Shown here piece by piece: positions 9,001 through 21,168 of a stretch of 38,227 nt of DNA (position 1 is the stretch's first letter; every line of letters starts with the position of its first letter). This DNA comes from Lingula anatina (Eukaryota > Brachiopoda > Lingulata > Lingulida > Lingulidae). Both the position numbers and the translations under genes were made by a program. The notes beneath the pieces were generated by a model, which saw only the letters and a list, made by a program, of their open reading frames with translations, made no database searches and had not been told where the DNA came from. Location: assembly GCF_001039355.2 (NCBI RefSeq), contig NW_019775631.1:99979-138205 (forward strand), in the 5' to 3' direction.

Positions 9001-12000
9001 CTCATGCGCCACCAAATGTTTTTACAAAGGGCATGAACTTGTGAGCAGTACACTCCCCGACGTCGAGAAGCTGAAATATATGAACTTTAATTTGCCAGAT
9101 CTATTTACATTATAACAGTTGGTACACGGTAATTGCGATGGTGGTCACAATGAATGCCTCCTGTGCAGCCCCAGGGGAAGAGGAGGGGGACATCTTCGCG
9201 TTCATCGTCGACGGTGTTCTTGTTGGCATCCTCAGCTTCTGTGGACTGCTTCTCAACATTTTCTCCTTTGCCGTGCTTTGGAAGAAGCGAAGGACATCGA
9301 CCACTTTCTTTTTCGTCTTGTTCCTGGCTGTTGCTGACAGTCTGTACCTCGTCCACAGCGCTCTCTTTCAGACGTTTCGCTCAGCTAATGAACACACGGG
9401 GGCGTTGAAGAGCTACCAAGACTTCTGGCCTTACATGGAACCGTTTGAGTACCCCCTCGGAATAATGGCGCAGACGGCTTCTACGTGGATTATAACTCTC
9501 ATGGCGATAGACCGATTTATATTCACTCATTTCCCTTTCAGAGCGCATCGATGGTGCACCACAAAGAAAGCGGGTATAGAACTGGCAGTTTTGATTCTCT
9601 TTGATATTGGTTTCAACAGTGCTTGGTTCTTTAGGCAGAAAACTATAGAAGTATGGGATTATTGCAGTAACGGCACAAAGCCCGTTATTGTTGCTTATGG
9701 TATCGGAGAATCTCGTCCCAGTCGTCTTGCACACACGGTACTCTACGAGACTCTCGTGTTTGGTCTACCGTTAGGTTGTTTATGTATTTTCAATGTTTTG
9801 TTCATAAAATTTCTTAGGAATCAGTCGAAAATTCGGGAAAGATTAACGAACTCGAATATCATAAAAACAACAAAAGATTCTGGAACTAAAGGCAAATCGA
9901 ACGATCCGAAAATCAAGCACAGGTCCCATGGGTCAGCGACACAGCACAGGATCACACTCATGTTAGTTGTCATGGTGATAGTATTTCTGGTTTGTCAGAC
10001 GCCCATGTTCGTGAACCACGTGTTGTACGCAATGGAGGGTCGTGTGGAACTGGGTCCCAATCATCGGTATTACAATGTTATCACCAACTTTTTGTTAACA
10101 TTTAACTCTGCCACTAATTTCTTTATTTATTTATTTTTTGTGAATGGTTTCCTAAAAAGATGGAAAGGATTGTTATGTTTTTGGCGTCAGAAAGCAGGCA
10201 CTTGCAATCTATGTGTGCGTGCTTCCGCGTCTGTTGAGGCGTCGGTGCATGGTTCGAGGAAAACTACTTTCTTTGTCGCATTCGAGGACAAAACGCCGGT
10301 TAGAAAGACCCCCGTTCATCGTTCAGCATTTGTACTAGATGGCAGCTGACTAATATGACATCGTGTGGTTAGAGTGTTTGCCTCCGGAGCGGGAGGACGC
10401 GGGTTCAACCCAATCCGGAGGCATACCAGACAGTCCTTTATGAACGGCGCCTACTGTCTCCCCGCTTGGCACTCAGCATTTAGGGGTTGAAGCAGGGTCC
10501 TGGTCAGGCATTCAACGATAATATAAGTTAGCTAGCTTTCAGTGCCTTATTCTTCAGCGGCGCTGTATCCTTTCCAGAGAAGCGAGATCGTCAACACAGA
10601 TCGTGATGACCAGGCGTCAAACTGTATTGTATATGTACCGCACTCTATTGTACTTGTTGTAAAGTCTACTGAAAAAATTAGAATTCAGACTTTAAATAAA
10701 TATATTAATTAAATATATATTATTGTTATTATTATTATTACTATTTTGTCTTCTCTCCTGCGAAATTTCGGCCACTTATCTTAGTGCACTGTGTAGGACA
10801 CTGGTGGTTCCTGCAGCGGCGGGATTAGGTCATGTTGAGTGAAGAAGAAGCGTGGACTATATGACGCAAATGTATTCAGAAAAATAGCTTATTCAAGGAA
10901 AGATGATGAAAGACCTTTTCATTGATTGCACGCTATAGATTACGTTACCTGGAGGCAAATTTATTCTTATACTAAAGTGTGTCAATCACGTTGTGGAAAG
11001 GAAGTGATGATGTTTTCGAAATATGACGCAAATTCACAAAAAAAAAGAAAAGAAAGAAACGCACAATTGAAGAAAAGATTAGGAAAGGCATTTCCATTGA
11101 TTGCACGCTATGCACAGTATTTCTTTACCCGGTGGCAAATATATTCTTTTACTCCAGTGTGTCAGTGCTTTCATTAATTGCGTGTAGATGTGTATGCGAC
11201 GGCACGTTTACTTTTGTTTTGCAGGCCCTTTAGCAATAGTGGCAGTATGTTTATTTTGTCAGATAGAAGAGGTAATCATAATTTTCTCTCCATTTTTTGA
11301 GGATGTTCATGTATATAATGACCACCCATCAATGCTATGGTCATATACTTTTCCTACAAATTCTTTTCCATTATCCTTGCCAAATTCATCTTAGTTATAC
11401 AATATGTTATAATGTATATGTAATATTGCCTTGTAAAGTAAGGCTAATGGATACAGTTTGAAGGGTAATTTTAAAATGCTTTAAGTGTATTCTCAATAGA
11501 TTTTTTTACTTGAATGAAGTCATATGCCCTGGTCTCCGTGTCTTCCATTTCTCAATGCTAAATTAATTTAGAGGATCGTGTTCTACGTGACAGCAATGCG
11601 TGTATGGCAGCGCTTTTCGTGAATAAAACATACACATGTTGTGCAACATTATGTTTGTCATCAGTCTTTCGTGAATTTCCTTTTGTTTTTATCTTTTTCT
11701 TTTCTTTCTTTTTTTTATTTCTTTTTTTTTTTTTTAAATAATTTATTTTTAAAGTAAATCTGTTTTTTCTCATTTCCGCTTTTCAGCCATTTGACTCGGA
11801 TCAAAGTGTCATTTAAGTATTTAGGATTCTTTCTGGGATTTGTAAAGAGCTTAAATTGGGTATTTCCGTCTATTAAGGTCGGGGAAATCATGCCATCCAA
11901 ATATATATCATCATTCGCCCACTTTATTAGTTTAAACACATTTAGTCAACTACGTGTATAACATAGATAGTCCAGCTGCATGCGATTGTTCGTGTTCATT

Positions 12001-13550
12001 AGGTATTGTGTTGTTTCTGCACACTGCGTAATGTTCTTTGTTAAAGATTATTAGCTCCAGTTTCTTACGCAACATGCAAGAGAGATAGAAAGATGAATAA
12101 ATAGATAGATATTCACATGCCGAAAAAACTCAACGAGCAGCTGAAAAAAGGGCTTTTAACTGCACATTCTACAAAGTTCCGGACGTAAACTTGACCTCCA
12201 GTGCTTAAGGCACAAAAGTTAAGCAGAAATTATGTGTGCAAATATAGCTTTTCGGGAAATAAGGTTATTAGTTTCTACAGTAATTCTTAAATAAATATTT
12301 GGAACACTATGGAGGGAACTCTATAATCTGACAGGTATATTATATCTATATCTATATATTATTATTTTTTTTATGCAATTTAATTTTTTTAATCTCCCTC
12401 GGCATTTAGGTCTGCAAAGAAATGAGGTCATGAGACAAAGGATACGCCCCCCTTTCCCCTTTCCTCACCCCCTTCCACGCCCCCCCCTTTCCCCTGGAGG
12501 TCCACTTTTGTGGCACTTTTCCATGAAAACTCGTTCTTTGCTTCTCTCTATTGGGTATAATTAATATAGATATATATATTTTTTATTTTATTTTCAGTCC
12601 ATCTGCAGGGCAAGACGATCCAGTGTGAAGGACTACTTTTTGGCAGGAAGAAGTGTCACGTGGTGGCCGGTAAGGACTTTTTGCTAGCATGCTTGCAACC
12701 ATGGCAACGAGAGTTATGGCGCTGTCACACTTGTATAGCGAAAAGCACAAACGTATGCGTATCTATTCTTATACAGGGGTATACACGGTACTCGTACGCT
12801 ATACACCCAAACCCAATATAGAGGTGCAAACGATGTCACAGACATGTTCCTAAAAATATGTAGTGCACAGATTACAAACTATGTTTGATTATTTTAGGGT
12901 CCCACATAAAGAAGTTTGTATAAAAGTTTCACTTTCCTGGAACCACAAATGATAAAAAATAATTCATCATCTAACCCCAAAAAGGAACATACGTTACTGT
13001 CACAAATGCATAACGTCTAGCTGTTGAAGCGTTTTAATCACTTTGAAAATTCAATCATCACGGGTTTTGTTCTTTAATTTATCTCCTACAAGTATAACGT
13101 TGTAAAAAATTACAAAAAGCTTCAGTATAGAGCATTTAATTGTTTTTTAGCGACTTAAGTTTGCCTGTCACTGAATATTAAAAAAACGGGGAAAATACAC
13201 CCTACCGACAGTAAAATAAGCATTTAATAAATTATTTTTCCCCTCGTGCTCCAAATATTATATCTGAAATGTCAAACTATCATGGAATCACGATATATTT
13301 CTCTGTCAGCAAAAGAAAACATTGTTTTCTCTTGCACCAAGCACTTGTACAAAATGAAACATTTTGTCAATTTTCCTAGGGAACATACGTTACCTAGTAT
13401 TAGCTATGACGCAGGCCCCATTAGTTACGGTTTAAATATTGATAAAAAACGTCCTTACGTCATATTTAATTTAACATGATCAAATAACTTCAAAATATAT
13501 AAGAACACGTTANGAAAACTCGTTCTTTGCTTCTCTCTATTGGGTATAAT

Positions 13551-13615
<65 letters not shown>

Positions 13616-16600
13616 ATTTTCAGTCCATCTGCAGGGCAAGACGATCCAGTGTGAAGGACTACTTTTTGGCAGGAAGAAGTGTCACGTGGTGGCCGGTAAG
13701 GACTTTTTGCTAGCATGCTTGCAACCATGGCAACGAGAGTTATGGCGCTGTCACACTTGTATAGCGAAAAGCACAAACGTATGCGTATCTATTCTTATAC
13801 AGGGGTATACACGGTACTCGTACGCTATAGTCTATGGGCCAAAAACCGAGAGGGGGAGGAGGGCCTATATGGGCCCATAGACTACTATTCGTACGTTGAT
13901 GTACGGTCTACTTACTATAAAGTGTTGATACATGCGTGTATTCGAATGCTCTTCATTCACACGCTACTCATATGGACGTTACGCTGTGCAAATTCATTAT
14001 CCATGCGCTATTTATACGATACTTATATTTCCAAGAGGGTGATTTCATACGTTAAAAGTTGTGCGTATAATCGATTTCACAAACGATACCCGTACGTCCG
14101 TCTATACGCTACGTGATGACAAATTTTCGGCTACAATCGATGGGCCAAAGGCGTGTAACACGGCTGCTTACTATCGCTGTTTTACTTCAGTGCTTAGAAA
14201 ATTTGTGAAATATATTGGATAAGTGAGGTATTGGTGCTTTCCAGTGTACGGATCATATCATGCATCATCATTAGTTTAACAGGTTATTTACACGTATGAG
14301 GTCTGTTCACATATTTCACATCAGAGTTGTTAACAGCTTCAGAATGTTGTACATGTACGTTGTATCTCACGCGTGGGCATTTCGGCTTAAATTGTTCGTG
14401 CCGATTAAATGTACCGTACCGTCCCTTATGTGCCAGGCTTAATATAATGTCCCAGAATGTCCATGCCAGTCGGGTTTCGAGCTCCTTTTAATCCTTAAAA
14501 CCAATATAACACTTTGGACCAACTGAACTTCCTACCGTCTTCCGAACATTATTTATATTTTTTACTGTTTCTGTTTTATAGTGGTCTGTACTGACAATCA
14601 ATAAAATATTCTGCTATTAATATAAGATATATATTACATGTATGTATAACACAAGTAGATTAGAGGGCCTGTAAAATGTACTGAAACATTTTAGTGATCA
14701 ATAAATTATTATTATTATTATTATTATTATATTTATCATGAATTAATATAATTTGTTTCTTTTTATTCAATTAATCTTGTAGATTGGGCTTTCATTATTT
14801 GCAAGTAATATCGGCAGTGAACATTTTGTTGGACTCGCTGGAACTGGTTCTGCTTCTGGCTTTGCCGTCATCGCGTTTGAATGGAACGTAAGTTTGACTT
14901 CCTTCTCTTCTTAAACCTGCACAGCCGCCCTATATCTTTTCTACTCTTCCCTAATCTTATCTATTCCCCTTTCCTTCATCTTTCCTAGATGTCATTCAGG
15001 AGACATATTAATATACTAATAGGAAACCGGAGGAGACTTGTGGCGGAAGTAACGTCTAGTGGTGTAAGACGTGAAGCTATTAATAGGGCCAATGAATCAC
15101 CCACATATGGTTATTTTCCTCATCTTTGTAGTAATATTGCTTAATACAAATTATATCTGCTTATAACTGTATCTTTAAATGTTCCAGGCCATCATCCTAC
15201 TGTTGATGCTGGCTTGGATCTTTCTACCCATGTATTTCGCCAGTGGGGTAAGTACATATTCTAGTATATGGTCACGTATGTAGCTGGCAGAGAAAAGAAC
15301 AATTAAAAACTTATTCAGATGATGTCCAAACCTTACCAGCTTAATTTTAATTTAAGCTTCATGAGTACGTAATGCTGCAAAGACAATTAATTGACATAAA
15401 ATAAACAGAACTATAATATAGTCTTAATTTTAACGCACTCACATGCTGCTTGCTGATAATTCTCTAAGACAAAAGACACCACATTTGACAAGCCGATACC
15501 ATTACTATGTCTCTTCTAATGGCAATCATATAATTATATGAACTGGACCAATTCCTTTTTGGAAAAATGACCCTCCATTCACTTCAATAAAACCAAACCT
15601 TATTTCGTTCTCTTTTTTCTGTCAGATCTACACCATGCCGGAGTACCTGTCCCGCAGATACGGTGGCCAGAGACTGAGGATATACCTGAGTGTGCTGGCT
15701 CTCGCTACCTATATCTTCAACAATATATCCGTGAGTTTAAACGAAATGCTATGTATACTACATATTTACACACGTTAACATGTTCTGACATTTGCTTTAT
15801 TATTGTTCTACTAGTATTCTCTCTTGGTATATCAGTGCATCGATTGCGTAAATGGCAGCCATAATAATTTTGCCTGCCATATTGGACGAACTCGAGTGTC
15901 GCCCTGCATAATATTCTGATGATTGCATACAACATTTTTTGTACCTGTCTGCTTCTAGCCTTTTTTTATATCTTTTTGGAACGCTCTGGAACCTGCGATT
16001 GTATATGATCGAGCAACAAACATGCAAACGCATTGTTCCATCTCCAGTCATTTGCCGTGGTTCTGTTCGCATCATTCCCCATTTCCCTATTGTCGGTTCC
16101 GATTAGTGTAATTGATATCATCTATCTGCTGTATCTCGTTATATATTTCATTGTGTTTTTTTTTTTCNACCAGTAGATGTACATCTATACTTCATCATTG
16201 CAATATAAGGCTTCTTAACGTCTTACCTTACCTTTGCTATGATTGCGTCAGTGATTAATGGTTTTCTAAAAGTATCCGTATAATATATTATTCTTCGCAG
16301 CCAATTTAGTATTGGACTAAAGCCTCATTCCCATAGACACTATTGGCCTACGTGGAGCGGCCCAACTCTGTGGGAACTCTCGCTGATTGCAGTCAGCTTC
16401 ACTGAATGACACGCCTCCTCCTGGCGTTAACTGTTATATAGAAAAGCCGATGATTACACGAGTACGTAGCAAACTAGAGGAGGCCTGTCATTCAGTTAAG
16501 CTGATTGCACTTAGCGAAAGTTGGGTCGGTCTACGGTGGTGTGTATGACAAATGGGCCTGAGTCGTATCCCAGAGGGCTCCAATAAACATGTTGTAATGG

Positions 16601-16813
16601 TGCGCCTGACACTCTCACCATGTGTTCACCGGGCAAGCAGTCTATTTTCTTACGCCTCTCTGTGTATACGTAGGGCAGTTCGTATGATAAAGCCTTTTCT
16701 GCAAACAAGTTATTTATAATTAAATGGTCAACACATTTTGCAACATAACCAATCTATCCACGTTATTTGTAACGTGAATAAAAAACAGGAAATGCAATTT
16801 TAGACTATATTAC

Positions 16814-16852
<39 letters not shown>

Positions 16853-17730
16853 CAACTGAAATGTGGCAAATGACCGAGCTGTGAAATTATTCCAGCATTT
16901 ATTCGAGTTGGCGGATGGGAGGCTTTATATACAAAATACATGGCGGCCGTTCCATCATCCGTCCTCAACCAAACTTTCAACATAACCGCTAGGTGCGGTT
17001 TTCCAAGAGAAGACGCATTCCATATCTTCAGGGACCCGGCTGGAATGGACTACCCGTGGATTGGGCTCATGTTGAGGACTTCTCTGGTCGGCATGTGGTA
17101 TTGGTGCGCCAACCAGGTAATGCCACGTAGCTTGGAGAACATGGAACATATTGAAATGTTACACTCCGGCGTGGCAATGCCTAATTTTGGGGTCTTTTGG
17201 TGTTAAAACACAGATTTAGATGGGTGTGGCATATGTATTTCGGACTTGTATCGTTTTGTTGTTAGGCCTTACAGTGGTGGTATATCTGCTACATTGTATA
17301 CTGGCACGTCCCCTTGAAGACACATTCCAGTTCTGTTATCAATCCATATAAAATAAAACATAATTCATTGTTTGTGCATTTTCAGCAGAAATTTTTTCTG
17401 CATTTATCTGTAATGAATGTTACACTGTCAAAGCAAACGTGTCCATAGTAAATAAATCATAATTCATTGTATGTGCAATTTTAGCAGAACTTTTTTCTGC
17501 ATTTATCTGTAATGAATGTTGCTCTGTCGAAAAAACATATAATGTATGCCCCCTTTTCCCATTTCTACTGTCACATAGAGTTGTATCTCTCTCCAGGTCA
17601 TAGTACAGCGTAGTCTAGCCGCCAAGTCCATCACCCACGCCAAGGGGGCCTCCATATTGGCCGGCTACCTCAAGATCATCCCGCTATTCATCATGGTGAT
17701 GCCGGGGATGATAGCCAGAGTGCTGTTTCC

Positions 17731-17783
<53 letters not shown>

Positions 17784-20700
17784 GTAAGATTTATTTATTT
17801 ATTTATTTATTTATTTATTTTAGTTTAAAAGTTTTTTCAGAAGACTTTACACATGTGTACTAGTATACTCAGCATATGTGATTATAGATGGTTGCACAAA
17901 CGGTATATATAAAGTCTCTGAAAAGTGCTCAGTCTATTAAAAAGAATACTATCAGCCCACAGGCATGGCAAAATCATTTTTACAATTTATTAAATGAAAA
18001 TGTAAATGACATAGAAAAGAGTTTCACAACACATATCGAACAGTATACTGAATGGTTTGAGCACATACAGCCTTTAAACAGTTGCAATACTCTAAATAAG
18101 TCATTCACTATGGATTAACTATCAAATGTTCCGCCAGCAAAACGATTCTATGTGTAGTTTCTGGCTGGCTGGATCTGTTTTGAAATACGACCCTAGTTTT
18201 TGATTACCAGAATCGTTTTTAGTCCAAATTGAATTCCTGGGTCGTCCATGTTGATTTGTGACTTGAATATAATATATTTCTCAATAAAATTGAACTAATG
18301 CTATGATTTGTTAATAGCTTTACACTGTTTTTCATTTCTTAGAATATACATATATCGATTTGTTGATAAATTAGAAGAAAAACGTGTGATAAAAAGGCTG
18401 TCGGTAGTCACATGTTATCAATTTCTACGTTGTGTTACAGATGAGGTTGGCTGCGCCACACCAGAAGCCTGTGAGGCGGTGTGTGGTAACACAGCTGGCT
18501 GTAGTAATATAGCCTACCCCTTGCTCGTACTGGAGGTGTTACCGTTAGGTGAGTGTGTTGGTACCGATTACTTATTGATGACTATATGATAAAATATTTC
18601 TTCATGTTTCTGAGCTTTGACATTTGAACTCCTGGGCCCGGTTTCATCAAGGCTGGATAGGCTATCCTGTGGATAACACTATCCATGGTATAAATCCCTT
18701 ATTCTCTGGATAGTTATCCTCTGTATAAATTTGTGTTTCATAAAGGCTGGATAAAGAGCATGATAGTAATACAATGAATAAAAATTTATCCAATACCATA
18801 TTTGGAAAAAGACATTCCCATAATGCAGTTGGTTGCTATAAACATTATAAAAGCCATGCTAACAAAAAGTGATCTATACCATATTTGGAAAATAAATAAC
18901 CCATAATAAACAATATTCTAAGTATATTTCAAGATGGTACATTCATTAAAATAATGGGGAAAACATCTACAGGATATTTTAGTGTCAGTGTCAAAAACAA
19001 ATCACATTGCATTAGTTGTGCCTCATGCAATGTTTACACAGATTTGCAGTTGAAGGGCAAGGTCGTGACATATACTTTCTAACAAAATGGCTGACTTGGA
19101 ACATTTGGCAGATTCAATTTCTGTCAATAGCAGTGTAGACATTTTTCGTAAATTTTAAAGGTATGTTTTAGTAAAATAAAGATAATTGGTCTCTCACTGA
19201 GATTGCATGGGTTTTGTTCGTAGCAGGCGCGTTGTCAACTTTGATAAAGTCTGTTATGTAATCTATTGATTCAGCATCACTTAAATCATCAAAAGCAAAC
19301 ATACATCTTCTAAAATTCTCTTTCTAATCTAATTCTAATTCTACGCCTGTGTATTCTCATAGGATTTACTCCTAAAGCAAGCAGGTTCGCCATTTTTAAT
19401 GATTTAACAGCATGATAGCAGATTTATCCCACCTATTTCGAGCGGACAACTTTATCCTGTGGATAAGCTGATTTATCCCCTGGATAACGCTATCCACTGT
19501 TGATGAAACGCACTATCCTCTGGACAGCTCTATCCAGAGGATAGCGGCCATTTTTATCCATAGGATAGCGCTATCCAGCCTTGCATATAAACGCATAATG
19601 TCCGCATGTGCTTACGTACGCACTTGTGTGAAGGTTTTCGACAACGACAGGGACAGGGCAAAGGGTTCAATTGATAAAGTCGCGTAAATGAAAAAAAGCT
19701 GATAATTTTCGATTGAATCACAGCTGTATATTGTGCACCCCCCTAGGTCTGCGCGGTCTGCTATTGGCTGTTATGATGTCGGCCGTGGTCAGTACTCTGA
19801 CGTCAACATTCAACAGCGCCAGCACAGTCTTCACCCTAGACCTTTGGAGGAGGTTTAGGAAAAGAGCATCGGACGTAGAGACGTTAATAGTCAGCAGGTA
19901 AAAATATTACTTATCTTATTCTATTTATTTTATTTTTATTAATATTTATTCATAGTCAACGCCATAAAATAATTTATGCAGAGATTTAAACTAATTTATA
20001 CAGAGATTTTGACATTTTTTACCGATTTCCCCTTGCTGGTCTTTCTGTGATTTCTTAAATACAAAAATGAATGGAAGTGCAATTTCCCCGTATTTCCGCC
20101 ATCATTCATCATCAACCACGTGGCATGCATGCGCTTAAACTTTATGACGTTGACTATTTATTATAATGCACCTACAGGGTTACCACTTAATATGGAATAT
20201 TATTTTTTGGCGAATAAATTTTCTACAAAATATTTAATTTCTCTCTAACTACTTGANGCCAGTAGATGTACATCTATACTTCATCATTGCAATATAAGGC
20301 TCCTTAACTTCTTACCTTACCTTTGCTATGATTGCGTCAGTGATTAATGGTTTTCTAAAAGTATCCGTATAATATATTATTCTTCGCAGCCAATTTAGTA
20401 TTGGACTAAAGCCTCATTCCCATAGACACTATTGGCCTACGTGGAGCGGCCCAACTCTGTGGGAACTCTCGCTGATTGCAGTCAGCTTCACTGAATGACA
20501 CGCCTCCTCCTGGCGTTAACTGTTATATAGAAAAGCCGATAATTACACGAGTACGTAGTAAACTAGAGGAGGCCTGTCATTCACTTAAACTTATTGCACT
20601 TAGCGAAAGTTGGGTCGGTCTGTGGTGGTGTCTATGGCTGTATTCCAAGAGCTTTTAGATCGATCTATCCCCGCGGGGAGTCTCACTAGATTACTGTCAG

Positions 20701-21120
20701 ATAATCCGGCTTAAATGTCCGTCCCGCCTACTACAAGCTGTAAGAGAGTAATTAACTTTCGTGTCCGCTCGGCTGACAGCTATTTAGCTTGAACCCCCAG
20801 GGAGTTAGGTCGATCTAAAGTAGATCGATCTAATCTCTGGAAATGGGGTCTATGACATATGGGCCTGAGTCGTATCCCAGAGGGCTCCAATAAACATGTT
20901 GTAATGGTGCGCCTGACACTCTCACCATGTGTTCACCGGGCAAGCAGTCTATTTTCTTACGCCTCTCTGTGTATACGCAGGGCAGTTCGTATGATAAAGC
21001 CTTCTCTGCAAACAAGTTATTTATAATTAAATGGTCAACACATTTTGCAACATAACCAATCTATCCACGTTATTTGTAACGTGAATAAAAAACAGGAAAT
21101 GCAATTTTAGACTATATTAC

Positions 21121-21168
<48 letters not shown>

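Larger units (their letters stand above)
6034..9137 (+). other. SLC5 intron 1, 5' part
   Basis: No coding exon was recognised. It contains a short MITE at 7020-7184 and a degenerate direct repeat pair near 7236-7390 and 7716-7870. The small open frames have no family resemblance. The last part before 9138 holds the upstream sequence of the nested GPCR gene, including a possible 5' UTR acceptor (ATTATAACAG) ending at about 9118. Confidence 0.6.
13514..13829 (+). repeat. Second copy of the segment holding SLC5 exon 2
   Basis: Repeats 12524-12804 with a TA dinucleotide run expanded to about 60 bp (13552-13611). It diverges after 13829, where a short inverted repeat (GTCTATGGGCC...GGGCCCATAGAC, 13830-13883) follows. 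Confidence 0.85.
16170..20175 (+). repeat. First copy of the SLC5 exon 7-10 block
   Basis: Starts CCAGTAGATGTACATC just after the N at 16168 and ends CTATTTATTATAATGCACCTA. It is collinear with 20259-23371, including introns, microsatellites and splice sites, with scattered base differences. Relative to the other copy it has a 948-bp inserted element (18636-19583) and lacks one at 20637-20847. Confidence 0.92.

Noticed and set aside
10363-10440. A functional tRNA gene
   Set aside because: The A- and B-box-like blocks are followed by a SINE body, and no full cloverleaf could be drawn.
13514-13829. CRISPR-like or satellite array
   Set aside because: The repeats here are two copies of one segment and a TA microsatellite; no regular repeat-spacer pattern exists anywhere in the window.
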